Assembly (NCBI GenBank): GCA_010912705.1
Contig: POWB01000007.1
Coordinates: 96,648-160,647, forward strand
Direction: 5' to 3'
From: Halochromatium sp.
GTDB lineage: Bacteria; Pseudomonadota; Gammaproteobacteria; Chromatiales; Chromatiaceae
DNA length: 64,000 bases
The notes below the pieces were generated by a model. It saw only the letters and a list, made by a program, of their open reading frames with translations. It made no database searches and was not told the origin of the DNA. The stretch's first letter is position 1, and every line of letters begins with the position of its first letter. The position numbers and the translations under genes were made by a program. Positions 38,179 to 46,921 of the stretch are shown in pieces.

Positions 38179-38946
38179 ATGCCAAGCGTTATCGTCATTA
38201 CCAACCGCAAGGGCGGTACCGGCAAAACCACCACGGCCATCAATCTGGCCGCCGCGCTTGCCGCCGAGGGTCAACGTATCCTGTTGATCGACCTCGACAC
38301 CCAAGGGCATTGTGCGCTCGGCTTGGGCCAGCGTCCGAAACCCGGTCAGGCAAGCGTCCACCGACTCTTGGCTACGCCCGGTGCAAGTCTCACGGAGGCG
38401 CTCGTAGCAACGGCCTATGCAGGGCTGGATCTGATCCCAGCAGACAGCGAGTTTCAGCACGACCTAGCCCCAGATGATGACCAGATCCTCGTCCGCGCAC
38501 TGGCCGAGCCCGCCATCCGCGACCGCTACGACGCTATCCTGATCGACTCGCCACCCTCGCTCGATCGTCTGCTGCTCAATGCCCTCAGCGCCGCGCACTG
38601 GGCGCTAATCCCCTTCGTGCCCCATCCGCTCGCTGAAGAAGGCGTGCGTCAATTAGCGAAGGTGTTCTTTCGCGTCGCTATGACCAGCAATCCGAATCTC
38701 CGTCTGCTTGGACTCCTCCCCGTGATGTACGACCACCGCATTGGCCAACACCGTCGGGTGCAAGACCTGGTCGCAAGCCAATTCGGACAGGAACGCTTAC
38801 TCCAGGGTATTCGCAGCGACATCAAGCTTGCCGAAGCCTTCGCCGCCGGCCAGCCGATTCGTCACTACGCACCCCGCTGTCGGGGTAGTCTGGACTATCA
38901 AGCCGCGGTGGCGGAGATCATCAAGCGCCTGAACAGCCGGGGTTGA
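38179..38946 (+). CDS. ParA-family partition ATPase
   Basis: A 255-residue ATPase with the deviant Walker A KGGTGKTT near residue 11, A' motif DLDTQGH and Walker B IDSPPSLD. Such ATPases move plasmids, chromosome origins or, as PpfA/ParC, cytosolic chemosensory arrays. No ParB gene is present. The location at the end of a chemosensory cluster with a cytosolic receptor fits an array-positioning role; a plasmid remnant is less likely. It is preceded by an unusual repeat block. Confidence 0.83.
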   Translation: MPSVIVITNRKGGTGKTTTAINLAAALAAEGQRILLIDLDTQGHCALGLGQRPKPGQASVHRLLATPGASLTEALVATAYAGLDLIPADSEFQHDLAPDDDQILVRALAEPAIRDRYDAILIDSPPSLDRLLLNALSAAHWALIPFVPHPLAEEGVRQLAKVFFRVAMTSNPNLRLLGLLPVMYDHRIGQHRRVQDLVASQFGQERLLQGIRSDIKLAEAFAAGQPIRHYAPRCRGSLDYQAAVAEIIKRLNSRG

Positions 38947-39013
38947 TGCTCATGCGCGGGTCGCACGGTCCGGCGAGGCTATCCGTGAAGGTGTCGGCGA
39001 TACGGAACAGCAT

Positions 39014-39493
39014 TCAGCGCACTGCTGAGATACGGGATCGCACCGTCGTCCAGAGCACATTGACCAGATGGGCGTTGAGGCTCACGCCCTCATCCTCCGC
39101 GGAAGCCGCCAGAGAACGATGCAAACTCCGGGGTATGCGCAACGTGACGCGGCCACTGAACTCGTCAGCTGGCTGCATGGGTGGTGGGAAGGCCCGCCCC
39201 TGCTCGACATAGGCATCAGCCGCAGTCTCGATGGTATCCACGGCGAGATCATAGGCTTCCTCAAAGCGTGTTGCACCACGGAGGCACGGAGGACACGGAG
39301 TTTGTTCATTTTTTCTTTCTTTCCCTCCGTGCTCTTCGTGCCTCCGTGGTGAATCTTCTTCCGCCACATCCGATTCATTGAGCCAATCTAGTGGAGCTTC
39401 CCGCTGCACTTCCCAGTCCACCAGCGCATAGGCCGGGACGACCTCGCCGCTCGGCATCGTGAAGGTCTCGCTGTCCGTTGCATCGAAGTGCAC
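39014..39493 (-). pseudogene. HicB-type antitoxin remnant interrupted by a hairpin repeat
   Basis: The last 80 codons encode a HicB-like domain: FEEAYDLAVDTIETAADA followed by a ribbon-helix-helix FSGRVTLRIPRSLHRSL-type end. Upstream, an in-frame stretch from the repeat at 39274-39351 is translated into Arg/Glu/Pro-rich nonsense (RRHEEHGGK), and before that a different sequence (HFDATDSETFTMPSGE) is fused on. The whole frame is open but the product is probably not native. No HicA toxin lies next to it. Confidence 0.55.
39274..39351. repeat. Hairpin repeat: 27-bp inverted arms with pyrimidine spacer
   Basis: Arms CACCACGGAGGCACGGAGGAC... (39274-39300) and their reverse complement (39325-39351) match with three mismatches. 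The 24-base spacer is nearly all T and C. The arms are the same family as those flanking the GxxExxY gene. It contains no gene. Confidence 0.85.
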
Positions 39494-39575
39494 CAGCTTG
39501 CCCTGCCGGCCGCCTCTTGCGCGTCGCCTCGTCGTGGATCAGCGCCTCGATCTTCTTGCCATCATTTTCCGTCAT
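39375..39575 (-). pseudogene. N-terminal fragment of a restriction-system DNA methyltransferase
   Basis: The first 20 residues (MTENDGKKIEALIHDEATRK) match, as I recall, the start of large adenine-specific methyltransferases of type III-like systems. The match ends after that and the frame then has low-complexity Gly/Ala/Arg sequence. Only the extreme N terminus survives. It lies next to the helicase remnant of the same kind of system. Confidence 0.45.
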
Positions 39576-39593
39576 CGCTATTCAGCTCTGTTT

Positions 39594-40106
39594 AACCACG
39601 GAGACACGGAGAGCACGGAGTTGGTGCAAAAATCACCCATGCACCAGCCGACGAATGCCCTGCTTCAATACCGGCACATTGAAATTAAGAAGCAAGCCGA
39701 ATCGAAGTCCTGAAAGCTTGAGATAGGTCAACAATTGCGCGTCATGGATGGGCTCAAATTGTTTTACAGCCTTGATTTCAACAATAAGAGCGTCGTTTAC
39801 CATTAAGTCAATTCGATAGCCAGCATCGAGCTGCAGTCCCTTGTAAATAATAGGCAATTGGACTTGGCGCAGCACTTTGCAGCCGCACTCGCCCAACTCA
39901 TAAGCCAAACACTCCTCATACGCGGACTCTAAAAGCCCTGGCCCCAACTGTCGATGTACCTCGATCGCCGCACCAATCACATTCCCAGTCAATTCCCCTT
40001 GAATCAAAGCCATCACTCGCACCCTTGCCTGACTTATTCAGCTTCATATAGGTAGCACAAACAGCCTTCACTTCATCTTCTCCGTGTTCTCCGTGTCTCC
40101 GTGGTT
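39594..40106. mobile_element. GxxExxY gene cassette bracketed by 27-bp inverted repeats
   Basis: The left arm AACCACGGAGACACGGAGAG... (39594-39620) and right arm (40080-40106, inverted) agree at 26 of 27 bases. Between them lies only the GxxExxY gene. No clear target duplication is seen. The arms belong to the same repeat family as the hairpin at 39274-39351. Confidence 0.6.
39633..40022 (-). CDS. GxxExxY protein (PD-(D/E)XK nuclease-like)
   Basis: A 129-residue intact protein. The name motif is GLLESAY near residue 28. The nuclease-like core has RIDLMVNDALIVEIKAVK (Asp, then Glu-x-Lys at about 70-83) and ends with LLNFNVPVLKQGIRRLVHG-type residues. The family (PDDEXK_3) has no confirmed biological role; a DNA- or RNA-cleaving activity is predicted only. 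Codon use is more AT-rich than in neighbouring genes. It sits alone between two arms of an inverted repeat and interrupts a decayed restriction locus. Confidence 0.88.
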   Translation of the reverse strand: MRVMALIQGELTGNVIGAAIEVHRQLGPGLLESAYEECLAYELGECGCKVLRQVQLPIIYKGLQLDAGYRIDLMVNDALIVEIKAVKQFEPIHDAQLLTYLKLSGLRFGLLLNFNVPVLKQGIRRLVHG

Positions 40107-40450
40107 CACATTCTCGGAAAGCAAGACATTGAAGTTCTCGCAGATCTTTTCTTGCAAGCTCTCCTCCATCTCCAACACATCGGTCATCTCGGCAAAGGCC
40201 CAGCGACCGAAGCCACCCTGGTTGTTGACGCCCGGTATCCAGTAGCTGTCCATGGTCTCCTTCTTGGAGTAGCTGTCGAGATCGTTCGGCAGCAGCACCC
40301 GCAGCCGATCCTTGATGGTCAGACCGGGCGCGACGATCAAGAAGCCGCGGCTGAAGCGCTTGCTCTACGGACGCCGCGCCGCGTTGATGCTTTGCCAGGC
40401 GATGAGCATTGCCATCACCGTGGTCTTGCGAGTATCGGCTGCTCGAAGAA
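40068..40450 (-). pseudogene. Remnant of type III-like restriction helicase
   Basis: Three pieces of one long protein are recognisable on the minus strand: a Walker A-region RKTTVMAMLIAWQSIN (first Gly residues changed), an APGLTIKDRLRVLLPND block just after an in-frame stop, and the C terminus YWIPGVNNQGGFGRWAFAEMTDV. In intact proteins of this class these are hundreds of residues apart, so a large internal deletion has joined them. The 3' end runs into the inverted repeat of the GxxExxY cassette. Not functional. Confidence 0.7.
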
Positions 40451-40576
40451 TGGGTTGTCCAAAGCACCGCTCCTTGAATCGTCGGCCTATCCTGATGGCA
40501 GGCCGAGTGGCATTTAGGACGAGAAGTGTCCGTCTGGCAAGCCCTCTGCAATCTCAACGATGCGTTCAGCTGGGAT

Positions 40577-40683
40577 TCTACCGGCTCTATGTGCTAGAAA
40601 ATATCCGCCGGGGCCAGCAGGACGCGGCTGCAGGCAAAACCGAGCCCGCCGAAGATGTTCTCAAGGATATGCAGTCGTGGTGA
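40577..40683 (+). pseudogene. Possible antitoxin C-terminal fragment
   Basis: The peptide LYVLENIRRGQQDAAAGK resembles the C terminus of RHH or prevent-host-death-type antitoxins (R-x-I-x-xGxxDxAAGR). No start or N-terminal domain is present. The call is weak. Confidence 0.3.
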
Positions 40684-40880
40684 AGTGTAGACCATCGTGC
40701 CTGGCACTTGGAGCGCAAGGAGTCGGATGGCTAGGACGCCGAGCGGCCGGTTACTATGACGAGGGCTTCCTTATCGAGGAGCTGCTCACCTGGGAGCCGA
40801 CGGCGGCGCGGCGGGGTCAAATGCGAACCGGCTGAGGAATTCAATCGTTGCTGACATCACATCCACAGGCGATCAAGCAT
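40684..40880. other. Non-coding stretch in the remnant region
   Basis: About 200 bases with no recognisable gene; short open frames have no family resemblance. Confidence 0.4.
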
Positions 40881-41135
40881 ATGCAAAGACTCGAGATCAC
40901 CACCCGAATTGCTGCCGACGGCATCCTCCGTCTGCCGGTGAAGGAGTTTGCCGATCAGGAGGTCCAAATCACGGTGTCGCCGGTGGTCAGCCAAACAGCC
41001 TATCCGCGATCCCCATTAGTCGGAGCGGATGCCTTGCGCAAGGCCCGGGAGATCGGCTTTGTCGGGAGTTTCGAGGCCGAAGCCGATTTTTCGGCACGTT
41101 ATAAGGAGCATCTGGACTGGTCGGACAAAACGTGA
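40881..41135 (+). CDS. Antitoxin-like protein
   Basis: An 84-residue protein (ATG 40881). Residues 1-35 (MQRLEITTRIAADGILRLP, then VQITVS) resemble the short beta-strand start of antitoxins that pair with PIN-domain (VapC-type) toxins. The C-terminal half has RKAREIGFVGSF and an acidic end, typical of the toxin-binding part. Its stop overlaps a GTG that begins the start of a toxin (see below). Intact by length; the toxin is lost. Confidence 0.55.
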   Translation: MQRLEITTRIAADGILRLPVKEFADQEVQITVSPVVSQTAYPRSPLVGADALRKAREIGFVGSFEAEADFSARYKEHLDWSDKT

Positions 41136-41209
41136 TTATTGCCGATACCGAAACCGGCGCGGGAGCGAAAATCACACATAGAAAGCCCAATTTCGAAGTC
41201 ACTAGAGGG
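41132..41209 (+). pseudogene. Truncated PIN-domain toxin start
   Basis: A GTG overlapping the antitoxin stop opens VIIADTETGAG, which matches the N terminus of VapC-type PIN toxins (M-II-ADTN) for about seven residues. It then diverges and stops. The four-base coupling is typical of these pairs. Confidence 0.4.
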
Positions 41210-41301
41210 TAGGTGAATCTCACGCGATTCATTTTCCGGGGTGGCGCGGCACCCGGGACGTTAGGTGATGTCGCCGCGGACCCAGTTGGCTCTGATTTCG
41301 A

Positions 41302-44300
41302 TCAGCCCCGCGGCCCGGCGCAGGAAATTGCGTTCGGGTCGCGGCCAAGCGCGCGCGTACTGGCCGTGCTCGATGCGAAACGAGCAGGAGCCAGGGCATC
41401 GTAGTCGGCCTCGAATCCCGCCGCAATCAACGCCTCACGAAGCGGTGACTCGAGTGCTGGAACGCCATCAATATGTTGGATCAGTAGCCGTTTACGGCCA
41501 GCCGATGGCACCCGCACAAGCGCGGCCAATGCCAGCTCGAGCTCGTTACCGTCATCGCTGACGGCATCGGGAAAGGTCAGGATCTGCTTGCCGCTGGTGG
41601 CAACATAGACCACTGGCTTGCCGGCGACCAGAATCACCCAGGCGCCAGCGATGCGTTTTGGACCGGGCTGGCCAGACTCGCGAATAGAGCATCGGCCAGC
41701 CTTCCTCGAGTGATCAACGACCGCCCCAGCATCGGTGCTGCCAGTCTTGGGCGAGGGAGGATGAAGTCCACTTCGGGGCGACACATCCGGCAGGCTCAGT
41801 CCGGCCTGCGCGGCCTCCGGCCAAGGTAACAGGGCGCCGTAAGGGTTGGCCGGATCGGCTGCAGCCAAGATGCGGACATCGGCCAGATCGAAGCCATCGA
41901 GCGGCGACTCATCGAGTCGAGCCGCGCGCAAGCGGTCGATCGCAGCAGGCAGCGCAAACTGAGCCCCGGACAATCCCTCGACGAAGTAGCCGCGGCGCAC
42001 CTGACCGACCTCCTCCATCTGCTTCAGCACCTTGTAGAGCGAGCCGAAGCCACCTGGCAGATCCTCGGCCGCGACGGTCTCTCGGCTCAACACACCATAG
42101 CGCTCAAGGAGTATCCGCGCCTGCGTGAGCAGACGTTCGGTGGTCCCCACCACGGCGCCATCCATCAGCCAGGCATCGATGCCGGCGAGATCCTTAACCA
42201 ACGACCAGCGTCCCCCGGCCAGACCACCGCTGACAACACCGCTACCCGACAGGGGGCTAGCGCCAAACCGCCCTTGCCTGCGTGGTCGCGGTCGCAACGA
42301 TTTAGACCGATTGGCGCCAAGCGAGCGCAGTGGCGCAAAGGTATCGTTGGTGATGTGACCGTCCCAAACCAGATCCCAAAGCGCCGTCTCGAAGGCGTCT
42401 TGACGAGGTCTCGATCCCGGCATTAGCTCGGCTCGCGGCTGCCCCGCCCGCTCCACCACCTGCTGCAGCTCGAACAGAAAGCAGGCGCCACGCCGGCTGA
42501 GATGAGCCAGGATCAGGTCGGCAATGGCTGCGGTTGGTTCAGGATGCGGCCCTGGATCAGCACCGATTGGCGAATCACCGAGTGTCGCGGTAGCGTCGGT
42601 CTCGTGGTCTCGCTGCGCGGCTCTTAGAGAAGGGTCAGCTGACGCCTCGCCGAGACCAAGCGCCAGCGCCGCATGCTCTGGCCGATAGATCGCGATGCGG
42701 CCGTCCTTCGGCCCTGCCGCTCCCCGGCCGACCCACATGATCTGACCGCTTGCAGCGAGCAGATCGAGGTCTTCACTGCGATAACCCGGCACCCGCGCGG
42801 GCAGCAGCACGCGGTCGAGCTGGCGCCAGCTCAGGCTCAGGCCTTCGAGCTGGATCAGTGCCTCGAACAGCCGATCAGGACCTTTGCGCTGCTCGCCGAT
42901 TCCATGCCAAGCCGGTAGGAACCGGCCGAGCGTGGCGCCATCGACGGGTGCGACCTGATCACGCGCTCGCGCCAGGGTGCGACGACGCAGCTGCCGCATG
43001 ACCTCGGCATCACACCACTCAGGGCTGCTGCCATTGGGCCGAATCTCACCATAGACCAGCGTGCCCAGCGACTCGAGCAACCTGAGCACCGGCTCCAGCT
43101 GGGCCGCGCGCAGCCCGAATCGACGCGCTGGCTCGGTGCTGGTAAAGGGGCCATGAGTTCGGGCATAGCGGCGCAATAGCTGCTCTAACGGTGCCTCGGT
43201 GGCGCCGATGAACGCATCCGGGAGACCGGCTGGCGGCACGCAGCCGAGCGCATCGCGATACAGCCCGGCATCCTCGGCGGCGATCCAGCGGGGCTCGCCA
43301 GCGATGCGAACCTGCGCGGCGCGACGCTGATCGCGAAGCTGATCGAGCCAGGCGGAGAGAGTCCGGGCAGCATCAGCAGAAGCACCGCCTGAGCTGGCAG
43401 CGGTCGATAAAGGGGCTGCCATGGCGACTGGCTGCCTGTCCGTCTGTGGAGCGCACGCCTGCTCGGCCGCATGCTTGGTCGCATACTCGGTCGGATGCTC
43501 GGCCGCATGCTTGGTCGCCTGCTCGGTCGGACCGGCCTCTGAAGCTGCGCCAGCGGGTACGCTTAGCGGCAGCCGACAGCGCTCTAGCAGCTCAAGCTCG
43601 GTGAGATCACCGAGTCGGCGTAGCAGATCCTGCAGTTGATCGACATCGCGCGCGCGCCGATCGATCGCAGCCAGATCGGCGACAGGATCGGCGTCGATAT
43701 CGGCATCAGCGCCGGCCTCGTCCCGATCATGCGCAGGCTCGTTGCGGTCATCCACAAGACGCCGGGGCGCCAGATGCTGCAATTCGCGCTCCAACGCCTC
43801 CAGCACCTCGGGATCAATCAACGCCCGCAGTTCGGCCTCGCCGAGCAGTTCGGCGAGAAGACCGCGATCGAGCGTCAGTGCCTGTGCTCGCCGCTCGGCG
43901 ATGGGTGCGTCCTGCTCGTAGATGTAAGCGGCAACATAGGCAAAGACCAGCGAGCGCGCGAACGGCGAGGCCGCACGCGTCTCGACCTCGTGCACGCGGA
44001 TGGCGCGCGAGCGAATCGCGCTCAAGATCTCCTTCAGTCCAGGCAGATCGAAGACATCGCTCAGCGCCTGGCGATAGGTCTCGAGCAGGATCGGAAAGGC
44101 TGGATAGCGACGCACGACGGCGAGCAGGTTCTGCGCCTTCAAGCGTTGTGCCCAAAGCGGCTGCCGACCCTTGGCCGAACGTCGCGGCAGCAGCAGGGCG
44201 CGGCCGGCATTCTCGCGGAACAGGCTGGCGAAGAACGCGGTGTCGGCCAGCTGCTCGGTGACGCGATCCTCGATCTCGTCCGGATCGGGCAGCAGCTCGG

Positions 44301-46800
44301 TCAGATCGGGCAGCTCATCGCCATCGGCTAGGCGCAGCACGATGCCGTCATCGGTGTACATCACCTGGATCTCGAAGCCCTCGCGGCGCTCGAGGCGCCA
44401 CTGCAGCGCCATCGCCCAGGGGGCGTGGATGCGCGCGCCGAACGGACTCAGGATGCAGATCCGCCAATCGCCCAGCTCATCGCGGAAGCGCTCGACGACG
44501 ATGGTGCGGTCGCTCGGCACCTGCCCGGTCGCCTCGCGCTGATCTTGGATGTAGGCCGCCAGGTTGTCCGCAGCCATCGCATCAAGCGGTGTACGCTGGC
44601 GAATCCAGGCCGCAGCCTGCTCCGGTGGCAAAGCCGCAACCTCCCGGCAAAAGGCGCCAACCGCCCGCCCCAGCTCCACCGGCCGCCCCGGCCCATCACC
44701 GCGCCAGAACGGCAGCTTGCCCGGCTCCCCCGGCGCCGGCGAGACGATCACCCGATCGCGACTGATCTCCTCGACCCGCCAGGTGCTGGCACCGAGCAGG
44801 ATGCACTCGCCGGCGCGGGTCTCAAATACCATCTCCTCGTCCAGCTCGCCGATGCGCGGCCCCTCGGAGCCGAGATGCACCGCGTAGAGCCCACGATCGG
44901 GGATGGTGCCGGCATTGAGCCGGGTGACCATCGGCACACCCTTGCGTGGGCTGAGCAGATCGGTGCTGCGGTCCCAGACCAGCAGCGGGCGCAGATCGGC
45001 GAAGTCGCTCGACGGATAGCGCCCGGAGAGCATGTCCAGTACCGCTTCGAGCGTGGCGCGGCTGAGCTCCCGATAAGGCCCGGCGCGATTGACCAGCGCC
45101 AGCAGCTCATCAATGCTACGCGGAGCCATCACGCAGTGCGCCACCAGCTGCTGCGCCAACACATCGAGCGCATTACGCGGCATCCGGAACGGCTCCAGCT
45201 GGCCGCCCAACATGCGCTCGGCGATCACCGCGCACTCGAGCAGGTCGCCGCGATATTTGGGGAAGATGCGCCCGGTGCTGACCTCGCCGACCCCATGCCC
45301 GGCACGGCCAACGCGCTGCAGCCCGCGCGCCACCGAGCCCGGCGATTCGACCAAGAGCACCTGATCGACCCCGCCCATGTCGATCCCCATCTCCAGCGAG
45401 CTGGTGGCGACAATCGCCTTCAGGCTACCGCGCTTGAGGCCCTCTTCGATCTCAGCACGCTGCTGGTGGCTGACGCTGCCGTGGTGAGCGCGGACCAGCT
45501 CGGGTAGCGGTGCGAGTGGCTCCTCAATCCCATCGAGCCAGTGCCTGCGGCCTCTGCTCCTTGAGGCTGCTTCCGATCCGTTCGACCTGCCGACACCAGT
45601 CTCGTCGCTCTCCAGCCCATCCGGCGCGGGCTCAATGCGCTGCTCCACAGGCTCCCGCCCTAACCCAGGAACCGCTAGCCCGTCAGGATCATTGTCCGTC
45701 TCATGCCACGCATCGAAGCCGATGTCTTCGCTGAGGTCTTCGCAACCCGCCTTGCCGTGGTCCACCTCAGGCTCGGCCGCCAACGCGTTCAGCCGCTGCG
45801 ACAGCCGCTCGCAGAGCCCACGGCTGTTGACGAAGAGGATCGTAGAGCGATGCGCCATGATCTCATCCAACAACGCCGGATAGATCGCCGACCAGAGTCC
45901 CTTTTCGGTCTGAGGATGCTTGCTCGGGTGCTGCTGCTCGCGCTCTAACAGTGCTCCTAAGATCGGACCGCCTTCGGGCTCAACTGCTGCTGATCGTCTC
46001 CCATCTGAGGGTCCCGACGATGCATTGGCGCATGACTGGGGTGGACGCTCCATGTCTGGTACCGGTACGCTAACGCGCAGATCGAGCCTTGGCGGCGCAG
46101 CGGCATCAACGATCTCGACCGGCCGATCACCACCTAGCCAACGCGCCGCCTCGGCTAACGGCTGCATGGTTGCCGATAATCCGATACGCTGTGGCTCTGG
46201 ATGACCGGCCTGCCTGATCAACGCAGAGAGCCGCTCGAGCGAGAGGGCCAGATGAGCACCACGCTTGGTCGGCGCCAGTGCATGCACCTCATCGACGATC
46301 AGGGTTTGGATATGACTGAGGGTCGCTGTGGCTTGTGAGCCGAGCATGAGATAGAGGCTCTCAGGGGTCGTGACCAAGATCTCGGCTGGCGCCTTAAGCT
46401 GGCGTTGCCGCTCGCGCACCGGGGTATCACCGGTACGAATCGCAACCTGCGGCGGCTGCAGGACGTTCCCGTTGCTGCTGGCGTTAGGCCTCATGCCGAG
46501 CACAGAGGCGGCCTGGGTAATCCCGGCAAGCGGTGCCCGCAGATTGCGCTCGATGTCGACCACTAGCGCCTTGAGTGGTGACAGATAAAGCACAGAGGTG
46601 CCTAGTGGCGGGCTCGCCGCGATCAGCAGCTGATCGATCGCCCACAAGAACGCAGCTAAGGTCTTGCCGCTCCCGGTCGGCGCGGTGATCAGGCAATGTT
46701 GGCCGCTGGCGATCACCGGCCAACCACGCGCTTGGGCATCGGTGGGACCGTCGAACTGTTGGCTAAACCAGTGGCGAGTGGCAGGGCTAAAATCCTTCAT
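41302..46800 (-). CDS. lhr: Lhr-family ATP-dependent helicase
   Basis: An 1832-residue superfamily 2 helicase, longer than E. coli Lhr (about 1538). Motif I is APTGSGKTLAAF, motif II VDEVHAL, motif III SATMQ, and the motif V/VI block GVDQVLLVESPGSVARGLQRVGRAGH lies near residue 490. The Lhr-core and winged-helix C-terminal regions follow. Variable inserts are placed at about residue 260 and 370, and a repeated Glu/Ala/Thr/His linker (TEQATKHAAEHPTEYATKH) near residue 1100. The last 35 residues look out of frame compared with other members, and an alternative frame there reads like the end of another protein. It acts on DNA:RNA or damaged DNA. Confidence 0.88.
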   Translation of the reverse strand: MKDFSPATRHWFSQQFDGPTDAQARGWPVIASGQHCLITAPTGSGKTLAAFLWAIDQLLIAASPPLGTSVLYLSPLKALVVDIERNLRAPLAGITQAASVLGMRPNASSNGNVLQPPQVAIRTGDTPVRERQRQLKAPAEILVTTPESLYLMLGSQATATLSHIQTLIVDEVHALAPTKRGAHLALSLERLSALIRQAGHPEPQRIGLSATMQPLAEAARWLGGDRPVEIVDAAAPPRLDLRVSVPVPDMERPPQSCANASSGPSDGRRSAAVEPEGGPILGALLEREQQHPSKHPQTEKGLWSAIYPALLDEIMAHRSTILFVNSRGLCERLSQRLNALAAEPEVDHGKAGCEDLSEDIGFDAWHETDNDPDGLAVPGLGREPVEQRIEPAPDGLESDETGVGRSNGSEAASRSRGRRHWLDGIEEPLAPLPELVRAHHGSVSHQQRAEIEEGLKRGSLKAIVATSSLEMGIDMGGVDQVLLVESPGSVARGLQRVGRAGHGVGEVSTGRIFPKYRGDLLECAVIAERMLGGQLEPFRMPRNALDVLAQQLVAHCVMAPRSIDELLALVNRAGPYRELSRATLEAVLDMLSGRYPSSDFADLRPLLVWDRSTDLLSPRKGVPMVTRLNAGTIPDRGLYAVHLGSEGPRIGELDEEMVFETRAGECILLGASTWRVEEISRDRVIVSPAPGEPGKLPFWRGDGPGRPVELGRAVGAFCREVAALPPEQAAAWIRQRTPLDAMAADNLAAYIQDQREATGQVPSDRTIVVERFRDELGDWRICILSPFGARIHAPWAMALQWRLERREGFEIQVMYTDDGIVLRLADGDELPDLTELLPDPDEIEDRVTEQLADTAFFASLFRENAGRALLLPRRSAKGRQPLWAQRLKAQNLLAVVRRYPAFPILLETYRQALSDVFDLPGLKEILSAIRSRAIRVHEVETRAASPFARSLVFAYVAAYIYEQDAPIAERRAQALTLDRGLLAELLGEAELRALIDPEVLEALERELQHLAPRRLVDDRNEPAHDRDEAGADADIDADPVADLAAIDRRARDVDQLQDLLRRLGDLTELELLERCRLPLSVPAGAASEAGPTEQATKHAAEHPTEYATKHAAEQACAPQTDRQPVAMAAPLSTAASSGGASADAARTLSAWLDQLRDQRRAAQVRIAGEPRWIAAEDAGLYRDALGCVPPAGLPDAFIGATEAPLEQLLRRYARTHGPFTSTEPARRFGLRAAQLEPVLRLLESLGTLVYGEIRPNGSSPEWCDAEVMRQLRRRTLARARDQVAPVDGATLGRFLPAWHGIGEQRKGPDRLFEALIQLEGLSLSWRQLDRVLLPARVPGYRSEDLDLLAASGQIMWVGRGAAGPKDGRIAIYRPEHAALALGLGEASADPSLRAAQRDHETDATATLGDSPIGADPGPHPEPTAAIADLILAHLSRRGACFLFELQQVVERAGQPRAELMPGSRPRQDAFETALWDLVWDGHITNDTFAPLRSLGANRSKSLRPRPRRQGRFGASPLSGSGVVSGGLAGGRWSLVKDLAGIDAWLMDGAVVGTTERLLTQARILLERYGVLSRETVAAEDLPGGFGSLYKVLKQMEEVGQVRRGYFVEGLSGAQFALPAAIDRLRAARLDESPLDGFDLADVRILAAADPANPYGALLPWPEAAQAGLSLPDVSPRSGLHPPSPKTGSTDAGAVVDHSRKAGRCSIRESGQPGPKRIAGAWVILVAGKPVVYVATSGKQILTFPDAVSDDGNELELALAALVRVPSAGRKRLLIQHIDGVPALESPLREALIAAGFEADYDALAPARFASSTASTRALGRDPNAISCAGPRG

Positions 46801-46921
46801 GGCCCCATTGTTATGGGGTCAGATTTAGTCATTCACTGGCAAAGGCGTGGCGTCTGCTCCACATCAGGGGATAATGGTCGTGCTTAAGCCTTTCCTAATC
46901 ACGAGATTAAGGACTATACCG

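Noticed and set aside
41250..41400. C terminus of another protein in an alternative frame at the end of lhr
   Set aside because: About 35 codons look protein-like, but there is no start and no family match; it may be a frameshift remnant.
43636..45507. Long plus-strand open frames inside lhr
   Set aside because: Antisense shadows of a helicase with all motifs in order.
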